A stretch of 64,000 bases of DNA from Klebsiella quasivariicola (GCF_002269255.1 NZ_CP022826.1:3852-67851), one strand, 5' to 3'. Numbered from the stretch's first letter, positions 31,899-38,676 are shown. A program made the numbers and translations. Notes: a model not told the origin generated them from the letters alone.

Positions 31899-31915
31899 TA
31901 GGACAAAATGTCCTA
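31899..31915. promoter_or_regulatory. 17-bp palindrome before the radC-like gene
   Basis: TAGGACA-AAA-TGTCCTA is a perfect inverted repeat 53 bp upstream of the ATG at 31968, next to TATTATATAT, which could be a -10. This gene lacks a CUP module, so the palindrome is its likely separate control site. Confidence 0.6.
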
Positions 31916-31967
31916 TTATATATTTGTGGCCGGGCATGGTGCTCAGGTCCCCTAACGAGGGAAATAT

Positions 31968-32417
31968 ATGAAATTTTCAGCAGAAGAACTCAACATTATC
32001 CGCCAGGCGGACGCCATTATTGCCGGTAAAATTACCACAACGGATTTTATCACCGGCGCCGACGCCGCGCGTTCCTTACTGCGGTTTCGTCTTGCTGCAG
32101 AACCACGCGAATCATTCTGCGCGTTCTTTCTTAACTGCCACAACGGCGTGATTGCGTTTGAAGAACTGTTTAAGGGAACTATCAGCAGCGTCACCGTTCA
32201 TCCGCGTATCGTCCTGCAACGCGCCCTGCATCATAATGCCGCCGCCGTGGTACTGGCGCATAACCATCCTTCCGCTAACACTGCACCCAGCCAGGCTGAC
32301 AAGCTGATCACCGAGCGTCTGGCGCAGGTGCTGGGGATGGTTGATGTCAAAGTCCTCGATCACCTGATTGTGGGCGGCAGCGATATTTACTCTTTTGCTG
32401 AACATGGTCTGATTTGA
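31968..32417 (+). CDS. RadC-like JAB-domain protein
   Basis: The 149-residue protein is of the RadC/MPN(+) family. The metal-binding motif is complete: Glu in VIAFEELFKGT, then VLAHNHPSANTAPSQADKLI with His98, His100, Ser and Asp111. The N-terminal helix-hairpin-helix of chromosomal RadC is absent, as in most plasmid and phage versions. Such proteins are common in leading regions and genomic islands, with anti-defence roles suggested but unproven here. The leader contains CCCCTAACGAGGG, similar to sequence just before nikA. Confidence 0.88.
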   Translation: MKFSAEELNIIRQADAIIAGKITTTDFITGADAARSLLRFRLAAEPRESFCAFFLNCHNGVIAFEELFKGTISSVTVHPRIVLQRALHHNAAAVVLAHNHPSANTAPSQADKLITERLAQVLGMVDVKVLDHLIVGGSDIYSFAEHGLI

Positions 32418-32461
32418 TAACCGCGGCCGCACAGTGGTGCGGCCGGCTCTGGAGGCTTGCT

Positions 32462-32728
32462 ATGGGCAATAAATATACCGTGCCGCTTAACGTGGGCGCG
32501 ATCCGCGAAAGCTGTTTCCGTCCCGCTGATAAATGGACCCCGCCGACGGGGGATGAACTCCGCTATCTGCTGGAAAATGTGCTCAACCTGAGTCAGGAGG
32601 GGCTGGCGCGACATGTTGGCGTGAACGGCAGAACGGTGCGCCGCTGGGTGAACGGAGAAAGTGACATCGCGTATTCCGTCTGGTGCGTCCTTTGCATCGA
32701 TGCCGGCTTACCGCCGATCTGGAAATAG
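32462..32728 (+). CDS. Helix-turn-helix regulator, ArdK-like candidate
   Basis: The 88-residue protein starts at 32462 (MGNKYTVPLNVGAIRESCFR) with GGAGG upstream. An XRE-type helix-turn-helix lies at about 45-75 (LSQEGLARHVGVNGRTVRRW and VNGESDIAYSVW). In pKM101 a small helix-turn-helix protein, ArdK, represses CUP promoters. This gene has similar size and place and is a plausible equivalent, but that is inference. Confidence 0.7.
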   Translation: MGNKYTVPLNVGAIRESCFRPADKWTPPTGDELRYLLENVLNLSQEGLARHVGVNGRTVRRWVNGESDIAYSVWCVLCIDAGLPPIWK

Positions 32729-33309
32729 CAGCGCAAAACACCGACGCGCAAACGTGCTTCCTGAACGTATCGGATATCTGGCCGGGGCTGAAGGCTGACG
32801 CGGTGGTTGCCGCCTGCAGGGCAATACGGGCATCGAACCCGTATTGCCCTGAAACGCGCTGAGCCGCTCTCTGGGCGCGCATTTAAAAAAACTGTACCCA
32901 TCATCGTTTTTATGACTTTGACGAGTCCTGCCCCCTATTCTGGCTCTTTCTGATGTGATCCCGCCCTGGTGTCTGCCAGTTACTTAATTTTGACGCCCGC
33001 ACAGCGTGTCTTCCCTGTTCATTTCTGCTCAGTTGCCGGCGTTTTCTGGCAGGCCTGCCGTACTAAAACACCTCTGGGCCCCTTCGGCTCCTGCCCGTCG
33101 GGCAGTCGTCAGCCACACTCCGCTAGCCAGGCAAAGCCTGGCAGCTCCGCCGAACCCCCTGCGGGGTTTCGGGCTATCGCTAGTGTCTGATGCCTGAACC
33201 CCTGCACCATGCCGGCAAAGCACCTTCATCGGGCTGATGGGGATCTGAAAAGCAAAATTTACAGGGAAAGGAGTCCAGGAAAAAACAAAGAAAATTAATC
33301 AGATAACGC
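32729..33309. other. 580-bp non-coding region rich in strong hairpins
   Basis: No gene is recognised. A perfect 14-bp stem (CAGGGCAATACGGG at 32817-32830 with its complement at 32838-32851, 7-base loop) has no T-tract. Further right are GCCAGGC-AAA-GCCTGGC (33126-33142), AACCCC-CTGC-GGGGTT (33153-33168) and GGCAGGCCTGCC near 33049. Such clusters fit single-strand initiation or single-stranded promoter sites of leading regions. The segment AATTTACAGGGAAAGGAGTC near 33256 matches, inverted, one at about 39920. Confidence 0.6.
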
Positions 33310-33396
33310 TTGATTGTTATGGCTCATTAGACGTATAATAATCACATCGAAAGGCAATGAGGCTTTTCGCGGTAGCGCCCCGACTGGCGCAGGAGT
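33310..33396 (+). promoter_or_regulatory. CUP-like promoter module 3
   Basis: TTGATT (33310-33315), 18-bp spacer with ATGGCTCATTAGACG, TATAAT (33334-33339), hairpin 1 CGAAAGGC...GCTTTTCG, hairpin 2 GCGCC-CCGACT-GGCGC, and AGGAG. Almost identical to module 4. It drives the 59-residue gene and, through a second leader, the DUF4942 gene. Confidence 0.92.
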
Positions 33397-33404
33397 AACA
33401 AATT

Positions 33405-33584
33405 ATGAGTAAAGCACTGACCCCCTCCCAGCTTAAAGCTGAACTGGAAACGCAGAAAGATGCGCTGCTGAAGGCGTGCCTGTATGCCCTCAACGAAATC
33501 CCTAACCGTCGTTTAAGTGGCCCGTATGCGTCCACGTATGCGCTGGCCGAGCAGGTCAGTAAACTGCTTCAGCGCTGCAAATAA
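33405..33584 (+). CDS. 59-residue leading-region protein
   Basis: The small protein starts MSKALTPSQLKAELETQKDA and ends AEQVSKLLQRCK. It lies 9 bases behind AGGAG of CUP module 3. It is helical with no membrane segment and no recognised family. It is too short for common gene-calling limits but is placed exactly like the other CUP-driven genes. Confidence 0.7.
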   Translation: MSKALTPSQLKAELETQKDALLKACLYALNEIPNRRLSGPYASTYALAEQVSKLLQRCK

Positions 33585-33629
33585 TCATTGATGGGCTGGC
33601 ATTGCCAGCCCTGTTCACCCCTTACGGTA

Positions 33630-33650
33630 GCGCCCCGCATGGCGCAGGAG
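33630..33650 (+). promoter_or_regulatory. Leader-only CUP copy (hairpin 2 plus ribosome-binding site)
   Basis: GGTAGCGCCCCGCATGGCGCAGGAG keeps the second hairpin and ribosome-binding site without promoter or first hairpin. The loop differs (CCGCAT instead of CCGACT) while the stem is kept. It precedes the ATG at 33657 by 7 bases. Confidence 0.8.
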
Positions 33651-33656
33651 TCTGAA

Positions 33657-34517
33657 ATGTCATCTGAAAAAACTCTCCCGTCGGTCGATCTGATGTCCTG
33701 CCAGCATGGCGGTGAAGTGATCCCGTCTATTGCTATTGAGCGCATTATCTCGTTGCGGAATGAAGGTATTCGCGTCTATCTCGACGGCATAGACAAGCTG
33801 CGAAAAGCGCGCGATCTGATGCAGCAGGCCGGAGGCTGTCAGTACCTGTATGACTACGACAAAGCCGTAGAGAGCGCGATCAAATGGAGCGACACCAGAC
33901 CAGACCAGGCCGAAACGGCTATTTCCCGCGTTATCGACGGAAAAATCTGGGATCGGCTGATGTCGGAAACCGGCATGTATACGCTGATGAGCAACAAACA
34001 ACGTCAGGAATGGGATCGGCAGGTGGCAGGCGAAGAAATGCCGCCGATAACGCTGGAGAACGTTATGAGTACGTTCCGGCACCTGAACGCAAGCAAGGCC
34101 GATACTTTCACGCAAGGGCTGATTGATATCTTTAAATCCCTGTCGTGGGATTATAAAACCAATAATCCCTGCATGTTTGGCAAGCGTATCATCATCGCGC
34201 CGTTGCTCGATGTCTGGCGCAGTGGCTGGGTGCGCTTCAGCTCAGACGGGCACACCAAAATTGACGATCTGGCGCGGCCGTTCTACGTGCTGGACGGGCG
34301 TAACGTGCCTGATTACCGCGTTTCTGACGGTGCCAAACTGGATGCCTTTTTCAGTGAAAACCAGTTCAACGGTAAGGTGTTCGAGTGTGATTACTTCAGC
34401 GTGCGATATTACAAAAAGGGCAGCGCCCACATTACGTTTAAACGCCCGGAGCTGGTTGAGAAGATCAATAATCTGGTTGCCAGTCACTATCCCGGAATGT
34501 TACCCCCTCGCGTGTAA
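33657..34517 (+). CDS. DUF4942-family plasmid protein
   Basis: The 286-residue protein starts at 33657 (MSSEKTLPSVDLMSCQHGGE). It has family traits: IIERIISLRNEGIR-like start, WDRLMSETGMYTLMSNKQRQ, FIDIFKSLSWDYKTNNPCMF-type segment, and FECDYFSVRYYKKGSAHITF with LVEKINNLVASHYP at the end. These fit DUF4942, found in leading regions of large plasmids and sometimes near methyltransferases. The function is unknown. Translation relies on the leader-only CUP copy upstream, so it shares the transcript of module 3. Confidence 0.75.
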   Translation: MSSEKTLPSVDLMSCQHGGEVIPSIAIERIISLRNEGIRVYLDGIDKLRKARDLMQQAGGCQYLYDYDKAVESAIKWSDTRPDQAETAISRVIDGKIWDRLMSETGMYTLMSNKQRQEWDRQVAGEEMPPITLENVMSTFRHLNASKADTFTQGLIDIFKSLSWDYKTNNPCMFGKRIIIAPLLDVWRSGWVRFSSDGHTKIDDLARPFYVLDGRNVPDYRVSDGAKLDAFFSENQFNGKVFECDYFSVRYYKKGSAHITFKRPELVEKINNLVASHYPGMLPPRV

Positions 34518-34612
34518 TGCAGATGGCAGGCCGCATTTGCGGCCTGAAATATAAACAGGGAAAGGAAGTATTCCCCGGCCTGAGAAAATCATGCCGGGCA
34601 TGTATTTATTGC

Positions 34613-34698
34613 TTGATTTATATGGCTCATTAGACGTATAATAATCACATCGAAAGGCAATGAGGCTTTTCGCGGTAGCGCCCCGACTGGCGCAGGAG
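34613..34698 (+). promoter_or_regulatory. CUP-like promoter module 4
   Basis: TTGATT (34613-34618), 18-bp spacer with ATGGCTCATTAGACG, TATAAT (34637-34642), hairpin 1 CGAAAGGC...GCTTTTCG, hairpin 2 GCGCC-CCGACT-GGCGC, AGGAG. It drives the gene at 34707. Confidence 0.92.
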
Positions 34699-34706
34699 TA
34701 ATAAAC

Positions 34707-35045
34707 ATGGCTATTCAATCCCTTCAGTTCCGTAACGGCTCCGTTTCTCTTGGTGATGTTTTTGTTTCCAGCTGGGGTTATGAGCAGACAAATACCTATT
34801 TTTATCAGGTGATCGCCCTGCGCGGTAAGAAAACCGCCGTACTGCGCCGCATCGCTGCGCAGCAGGTGAAAGCAGACAGTGCAATGTCTGGCGAATTAAA
34901 GCCGGTATTGAATGACTTTAAAGGCGAACCCGTGACCCGTCGTATCTGTGAAAACCATGAGCATCCGTCTGTCAGCATTGACGAGTACGAACAGGCTTAT
35001 AAGACCGATCCTAACGAAAGCCATTTTTACAGCACCTGGGGCTGA
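34707..35045 (+). CDS. Leading-region protein, unknown function
   Basis: The 112-residue protein starts MAIQSLQFRNGSVSLGDVFV behind CUP module 4. The sequence YEQTNTYFYQVIALRGKKTA followed by VLRRIAAQQV has the look of a beta-rich domain. The C-terminus contains EHPSVSIDEYEQAYKT. No characterised family is recognised. A hairpin TACGCCCC-GCAA-GGGGCGTA (35054-35073) follows the stop. Confidence 0.7.
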   Translation: MAIQSLQFRNGSVSLGDVFVSSWGYEQTNTYFYQVIALRGKKTAVLRRIAAQQVKADSAMSGELKPVLNDFKGEPVTRRICENHEHPSVSIDEYEQAYKTDPNESHFYSTWG

Positions 35046-35142
35046 CCGCCTGCTACGCCCCGCAAGGGGCGTATAGTCGAAGACTTATTCAACCAAAACG
35101 TGAATACTATGCGAAATAACAAGGCGCTCAGGACGCAGATAC

Positions 35143-35373
35143 ATGGCGGAAACAGTTTATCAGGCGCGGAGGCGTTTTTACCTTCTCCGTTTTCGGCGCA
35201 GTCGTAACCCGGACACACTGGAAAAAATGTACGAATCCATGCGGGATCGTGGACAGGTGCCGCCGGAGGACACCGAGGCTTTTGAGGCTGCCGCCGACCA
35301 TCGCCGCGCAGAGCTGGCATCGGGACGCATCTGGGATAAGATCCCGCCGCATGTCTGGCAGTATGTAAAATAA
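35143..35373 (+). CDS. Hha/YmoA-like protein
   Basis: The 76-residue protein aligns with Hha: FYLLRFRRSRNPDTLEKMYE corresponds to the YLMRLRRCQTIDTLE segment. FEAAADHRRAELASGRIWDK followed by IPPHVWQYVK corresponds to the conserved AADHRLAEL...DKIP..VW end. Hha proteins bind H-NS and modulate silencing of horizontally acquired DNA. It lies after CUP module 4, 97 bp behind the previous gene, and ends at a terminator. A second Hha-like gene occurs at 49560 next to an H-NS-like gene. Confidence 0.85.
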   Translation: MAETVYQARRRFYLLRFRRSRNPDTLEKMYESMRDRGQVPPEDTEAFEAAADHRRAELASGRIWDKIPPHVWQYVK

Positions 35374-35379
35374 TCACAG

Positions 35380-35400
35380 CGCCCCTACAAGGGGCGTTTT
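35380..35400. terminator. Intrinsic terminator
   Basis: CGCCCC (35380-35385) pairs with GGGGCG (35391-35396) around TACAA and is followed by TTTT. It separates the Hha-like gene from CUP module 5. Confidence 0.85.
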
Positions 35401-35405
35401 ATTGC

Positions 35406-35434
35406 TTGCATATATGGCTCATTAGACGTATAAT
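35406..35434 (+). promoter_or_regulatory. CUP-like promoter module 5 (promoter only)
   Basis: TTGCAT (35406-35411), 17-bp spacer with ATATGGCTCATTAGACG, TATAAT (35429-35434). The usual hairpin leader is replaced by an unrelated sequence with a short stem ACTGATT...AATCAGT (35440-35456). It drives the 37-residue peptide gene. Confidence 0.85.
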
Positions 35435-35485
35435 GTTTTTACTGATTCAAATCAGTACCTTCCTAAACAGCCTTACAGGTGCATT

Positions 35486-35599
35486 ATGACCTCTTCTGAA
35501 ATCCTCCATAACCTCCCTCAGATTATCACGGCCGTGGCCGCCCTCATTACAGCCATTACCGGGCTGATTAAAGTCATGAAGGATAAGGGTAAGGACTGA
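35486..35599 (+). CDS. 37-residue membrane peptide under a CUP promoter
   Basis: The peptide reads MTSSEILHNLPQIITAVAAL followed by ITAITGLIKVMKDKGKD. It has one hydrophobic helix (about 11-29) and a basic C-terminus, with AGGTG before the ATG. It resembles small holin-like or TisB-type membrane peptides in form only. A leader-only CUP copy follows, so the Cys-rich gene at 35671 is on the same transcript. Confidence 0.6.
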   Translation: MTSSEILHNLPQIITAVAALITAITGLIKVMKDKGKD

Positions 35600-35637
35600 A
35601 CCGCCGCAGGGGGCGACAGCCCCCTGCATCCCTAACC

Positions 35638-35662
35638 GGCAGCGCCCCGACTGGCGCAGGAG
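35638..35662 (+). promoter_or_regulatory. Leader-only CUP copy
   Basis: GGCAGCGCCCCGACTGGCGCAGGAG: hairpin 2 and ribosome-binding site without promoter. It serves the GTG start at 35671. Confidence 0.8.
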
Positions 35663-35670
35663 TAAAAAAA

Positions 35671-35907
35671 GTGACAACGCTGCATATTCGAGAAATTCCC
35701 ACTGATGGAGCGCCGCCTATCTGTGCAGGCCGCTCAATCTCAGATGATGACCTTTGCGCCTCATGCCAGCATCTCGACTATCGCCCTGGGCACCTCAGCG
35801 CCTGCCTGCTGTCAGGTTGCGGGCGTGACGACTGGCCTTCAGAACTGGATGCAAACGGCTACAGCGTTGCCTGTAGCAGCTATGAGCGTGAAAAATCGCT
35901 TGATTAA
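35671..35907 (+). CDS. Cysteine-rich leading-region protein
   Basis: The 78-residue protein from a GTG start 9 bases behind AGGAG contains Cys residues spaced as in a zinc site (PPICAGRS, DLCASCQHLDYRPGHLSACL, LSGCGRDDWPSEL, VACSSYE). No family is recognised. The -35 of CUP module 6 lies within its last codons, so its 3' end is overlapped by the next promoter. Confidence 0.65.
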   Translation: MTTLHIREIPTDGAPPICAGRSISDDDLCASCQHLDYRPGHLSACLLSGCGRDDWPSELDANGYSVACSSYEREKSLD

Positions 35908-35986
35908 TATGGCTCATTAGACGTATAATAATCACATCGAAAGGCATCCGGTCTTTCGCGGCAGCGCCCCGACTGGCGCAGGAGTT
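35900..35986 (+). promoter_or_regulatory. CUP-like promoter module 6
   Basis: TTGATT (35900-35905), 18-bp spacer with ATGGCTCATTAGACG, TATAAT (35924-35929), hairpin 1 CGAAAG...CTTTCG, hairpin 2 GCGCC-CCGACT-GGCGC, AGGAG. It begins inside the preceding gene and drives 35992. Confidence 0.92.
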
Positions 35987-35991
35987 TTACA

Positions 35992-36402
35992 ATGCACGGT
36001 AACGTAAATGAAATTTGCGCAAGGCTTCTCGATAGTTTTGAACCACAGCAGCGGATCAGCCTTCTGATCTGGACTGCTGAAGATGTCCATGACTGCACCA
36101 GTGATATGAACCTCACTGACGATGAGGCCGAAGCCGTTCTGGCAGAAATCGCGGAATGCAGTTCACACAGCCGTTATGGCGTCGGAAAAGATACCGTCTG
36201 GAGCCTGGCAAAGCAGGTGCGCGAAGATGCCGCCCGCGATCGAAAGATAGAGGTCAATGCCGAGGCGCTGCAAAAAGTCGTGGCGCTGGCGGCGCAGTTT
36301 ATCCGGCTGGAAGAAATCCAGTCTGGTGAAGGAGCTGCACGCCGACTTTATCCGCAGGAGTCTGAGGCGCTGGAGTGCATCACGAAGGCGATTAACGGCT
36401 AA
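35992..36402 (+). CDS. DUF1380-like leading-region protein
   Basis: The 136-residue protein starts MHGNVNEICARLLDSFEPQQ. The segment RISLLIWTAEDVHDCTSDMN with LTDDEAEAVLAEIAEC is characteristic of the DUF1380 family found on F-like and related plasmids in the leading region. The function is unknown. The C-terminal part (EALQKVVALAAQFIRLEEIQ) is helical. It is followed by a leader-only CUP copy and another gene. Confidence 0.7.
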   Translation: MHGNVNEICARLLDSFEPQQRISLLIWTAEDVHDCTSDMNLTDDEAEAVLAEIAECSSHSRYGVGKDTVWSLAKQVREDAARDRKIEVNAEALQKVVALAAQFIRLEEIQSGEGAARRLYPQESEALECITKAING

Positions 36403-36430
36403 TTCACGCAGTAACGCAGCGAACTTTCAC

Positions 36431-36455
36431 GGTAGCGCCCCGACTGGCGCAGGAG
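36431..36455 (+). promoter_or_regulatory. Leader-only CUP copy
   Basis: GGTAGCGCCCCGACTGGCGCAGGAGG: hairpin 2 plus ribosome-binding site without promoter, before the ATG at 36464. Confidence 0.8.
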
Positions 36456-36463
36456 GAAAAAAC

Positions 36464-36769
36464 ATGTCCCAGAATGAAGCCTATTACGACACGCTGGCCC
36501 TGATTGAAAAGGGGCAATGGTGTTTCGGCAGTATGGACGAAGAAAACGAAGAGCGGGCAATCAAGGCCGCTAAGGCGCTGGCGCTGTTTGCGCGCCTGAA
36601 TGAGCAGGACTGCGACGGACACCCGGTTTCCGAAATCATCGTTGATTTTATCGCTAACCTGATGCACCTGGGGGAAGCGATAAATTTTCGTGTGCTCGAT
36701 GAGGAAAGCGCGGTGATCCCGTTGGTCAGGATCGCAGCCGTACACTTTAACGCTGAAACAAAGTCATAG
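36464..36769 (+). CDS. Leading-region protein, unknown function
   Basis: The 101-residue protein starts at 36464 (MSQNEAYYDTLALIEKGQWC). It is helical and acidic with one recognisable hydrophobic stretch (SEIIVDFIANLMHLGEAINF). A longer frame upstream overlaps the previous gene and lacks a ribosome-binding site, whereas AGGAGG of the leader-only CUP copy sits 9 bases before this ATG. No family is recognised. A strong stem GGGGGCAGG...CCTGCCCCC follows at 36788-36812 as probable terminator. Confidence 0.68.
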   Translation: MSQNEAYYDTLALIEKGQWCFGSMDEENEERAIKAAKALALFARLNEQDCDGHPVSEIIVDFIANLMHLGEAINFRVLDEESAVIPLVRIAAVHFNAETKS

Positions 36770-36874
36770 TAATCATGTGAATCAGAAGGGGGCAGGCGTG
36801 ATCCTGCCCCCAAAAATGGACAGGGGAAAGAGTTCTCCCGCCTGAAAATATTCAGGCAGGCGGGAATATTTTGC

Positions 36875-36962
36875 TTGATTAATATGGCTCATTAGACGTA
36901 TAATAATCACATCGAAAGGCAATCCGGTCTTTCGACGGTAGCGCCCCGACTGGCGCAGGAGT
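36875..36962 (+). promoter_or_regulatory. CUP-like promoter module 7
   Basis: TTGATT (36875-36880), 18-bp spacer with ATGGCTCATTAGACG, TATAAT (36899-36904), hairpin 1 CGAAAG...CTTTCG, hairpin 2 GCGCC-CCGACT-GGCGC, AGGAG. It drives klcA. Confidence 0.92.
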
Positions 36963-36969
36963 ACAGAAA

Positions 36970-37410
36970 ATGTCTACTGAACTGAATCAACCCGCCATCA
37001 CTGCACGCATTATCCCCAATAACCGCCGCATGGCCTTTCTGCCACGCCTGTTCGGCGCCTGGTATCTCACAGGTGAGGCCGGTGTCTACAACCACGCACG
37101 TTCTCTCTGCGCCGATTATCAAGGCGGTTCCTGGGAGTTCGTCGAACTGTCTTGCGGTAGCGGCTTCATGTACCCACTGAGCGCAGAGCGCTTCACGGTA
37201 TCGGTTAGCGGTAACTGGTTCGAAGGGGAACTGTCCGCAGAAGCTACCGGTATCGTGCTGACCCTGTTCACCCTGAACCACATGATCTGGCACGCACATG
37301 ATGCCGGCTATGAGCACATCTGCGACATGCTGATCACCCAGCAGGAAAAGCTCAAATTATATGCCGACCAGCACGCCGAAGCCGGTTTGATTTACCGCGC
37401 GATTGACTGA
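36970..37410 (+). CDS. klcA: KlcA/ArdB-family antirestriction protein
   Basis: This 146-residue protein of the ArdB/KlcA family protects incoming plasmid DNA from type I restriction without mimicking DNA. Family hallmarks include RRMAFLPRLFGAWYLTGEAG, GGSWEFVELSCGSGFMYP, VSGNWFEGELSAEATGIVLT and LNHMIWHAHDAGYEHICD. It is driven by CUP module 7 with the standard leader, which suits expression right after entry into a recipient. Confidence 0.93.
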   Translation: MSTELNQPAITARIIPNNRRMAFLPRLFGAWYLTGEAGVYNHARSLCADYQGGSWEFVELSCGSGFMYPLSAERFTVSVSGNWFEGELSAEATGIVLTLFTLNHMIWHAHDAGYEHICDMLITQQEKLKLYADQHAEAGLIYRAID

Positions 37411-37453
37411 AACGGCGGCCCCCGCGAGGGGGCCAATACTGACAGGGGGAAAA

Positions 37454-37738
37454 ATGTTAACACTAACTGATATTCGCGCCAGCAATACGGTGCTGGTTAC
37501 GGAATTTGGCGGCGTGCGTGCTGTGCATTTCTGTCTTCATGAAAAATTAAGCGGTAACGACAACGATCTGTGGTTTCCGCTTGCCAATGGGGCCGACCTG
37601 TTCGAGGCGCTGGAAAGCATTATGTGCATCAATTTTGCCGCTGCTAACGTTGTCTCGCTGGAGTTCCTGCGGCAGAACGGGAAGTGCAAAGACTACCGGA
37701 TCACCTACAACAAGGCCAAATTCAAGCCATTAAGTTAG
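37454..37738 (+). CDS. Leading-region protein, unknown function
   Basis: The start at 37454 (MLTLTDIRASNTVLVTEFGG) follows AGGGGGAA and gives 94 residues. The middle (DNDLWFPLANGADLFEALES, then IMCINFAAANVVSLEFL) is hydrophobic-core-like but soluble. No family is recognised. It is 43 bp downstream of klcA, with a stem GGCCCCC/GGGGGCC between them, and should be on the klcA transcript. Confidence 0.65.
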   Translation: MLTLTDIRASNTVLVTEFGGVRAVHFCLHEKLSGNDNDLWFPLANGADLFEALESIMCINFAAANVVSLEFLRQNGKCKDYRITYNKAKFKPLS

Positions 37739-37756
37739 ATATCTGGCATCATTAAA

Positions 37757-37772
37757 TGTTCATATTTGAACA
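37757..37772. promoter_or_regulatory. Palindrome TGTTCA-N4-TGAACA before CUP module 8
   Basis: TGTTCATATTTGAACA is a perfect inverted repeat with the same core as the palindrome at 24450-24473. It lies 31 bp upstream of the module 8 -35. Confidence 0.65.
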
Positions 37773-37790
37773 AAATTAAAATATAAAAAT

Positions 37791-37890
37791 ACGTCTAATG
37801 AGTTGATAAAATGGCTCATTAGACGTATAATTATTACATCGAAAGGCAGTTGAGTCTTTCGCGGTAGCGCCCCGACTGGCGAAGGAGTTG
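37791..37890 (+). promoter_or_regulatory. CUP-like promoter module 8 with an extra inverted half-site
   Basis: TTGATA (37803-37808), 17-bp spacer, TATAAT (37826-37831), then hairpin 1 CGAAAG...CTTTCG, hairpin 2 GCGCC-CCGACT-GGCG and AAGGAG. Uniquely, ACGTCTAATGAG (37791-37802) is the exact inverted complement of CTCATTAGACGT (37815-37826), giving a 12+12 bp palindrome around the -35. Confidence 0.9.
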
Positions 37891-37892
37891 AA

Positions 37893-38114
37893 ATGAAAGA
37901 AGCAGACCAAAAAAAAGTGAATGCCGTAATGGCAATTGCTGATTATCTCGGTGTAAAAAATCAAATCGAGGTGATCGAATACTCAGCCGAATCAGTGCAG
38001 GTTGAGTGGCGAAATCCTAAAACAAAACAGCTTATTCATCGTGATTACACTTTTGCAAATTCCTTTGTAAAAGACTTTGAAAAAGCTCTGAAATCGAACA
38101 TGAAGTTTTACTGA
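37893..38114 (+). CDS. Leading-region protein, unknown function
   Basis: The 73-residue protein starts MKEADQKKVNAVMAIADYLG behind CUP module 8. It has a helix followed by a beta-rich part (IEVIEYSAESVQVEWRNPKT). It is lower in GC than its neighbours. No family is recognised. ssb follows 71 bp later and is probably expressed from the same promoter. Confidence 0.65.
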   Translation: MKEADQKKVNAVMAIADYLGVKNQIEVIEYSAESVQVEWRNPKTKQLIHRDYTFANSFVKDFEKALKSNMKFY

Positions 38115-38185
38115 TAAAGAGGGGGAGAAATCCCCCTTAATCCTCCCATTTTTTACTGATAAACATCAAATATATGAGGTGTATT

Positions 38186-38620
38186 ATGTGGAAACGTGGC
38201 GAAAACAAAGTGATTCTGATGGGGCGTTCTGGCAAAGATGCAGAACTGCGTTACACCCCAAACGGAACGGCCATTGCGAGCCTGACGCTGGCTACAGAAA
38301 TCAGCTATAGCGACAACGAAGGGAAGGAGCAAAAAGAAACGGAATGGCATGATATTGTCATTTTTGGAAAGAAAGCCGAAGCAGCTGGGAAGTACTTCAA
38401 AAAGGGTATGATGCTGTATTTTGTCGGGCGCATTCGTAATAACAAATGGCAAGGGACAGACGGCAAAATGCGCAGCAATAAGGAAATTGTGATCGATAAT
38501 AACGGCGAAATGCAGATGCTGCCGGGAGCTGGGCCACGTAACACCAGTGCAGAAGGCCAGGGAGGCATTGAAAATCATGATGAACCGCCGTTCCCGGATA
38601 TGAATGATTACCCGCAGTGA
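38186..38620 (+). CDS. ssb: Single-stranded DNA-binding protein
   Basis: The start at 38186 (MWKRGENKVILMGRSGKDAE) follows GAGGTG and gives 144 residues. The OB fold is evident (NGTAIASLTLATEISYSD, TEWHDIVIFGKKAEAAGKYF, KKGMMLYFVGRIRNNKWQGT). The acidic tip EPPFPDMNDYP ends in a variant of the DDDIPF-type C-terminal peptide. Plasmid SSB coats the incoming T-strand and dampens the SOS response. It belongs to the transcript of CUP module 8 and lies near oriT, the typical place. Confidence 0.92.
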   Translation: MWKRGENKVILMGRSGKDAELRYTPNGTAIASLTLATEISYSDNEGKEQKETEWHDIVIFGKKAEAAGKYFKKGMMLYFVGRIRNNKWQGTDGKMRSNKEIVIDNNGEMQMLPGAGPRNTSAEGQGGIENHDEPPFPDMNDYPQ

Positions 38621-38676
38621 GTATTTGAGTTAGAACGGCCCGCAGGACGCGGGCCGCCAATCCAGAGGGGGGGAGT

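Noticed and set aside
33006..33229. Short open frames on both strands in the hairpin island
   Set aside because: They lie in strongly structured GC-rich DNA, have no ribosome-binding sites and contradict each other.
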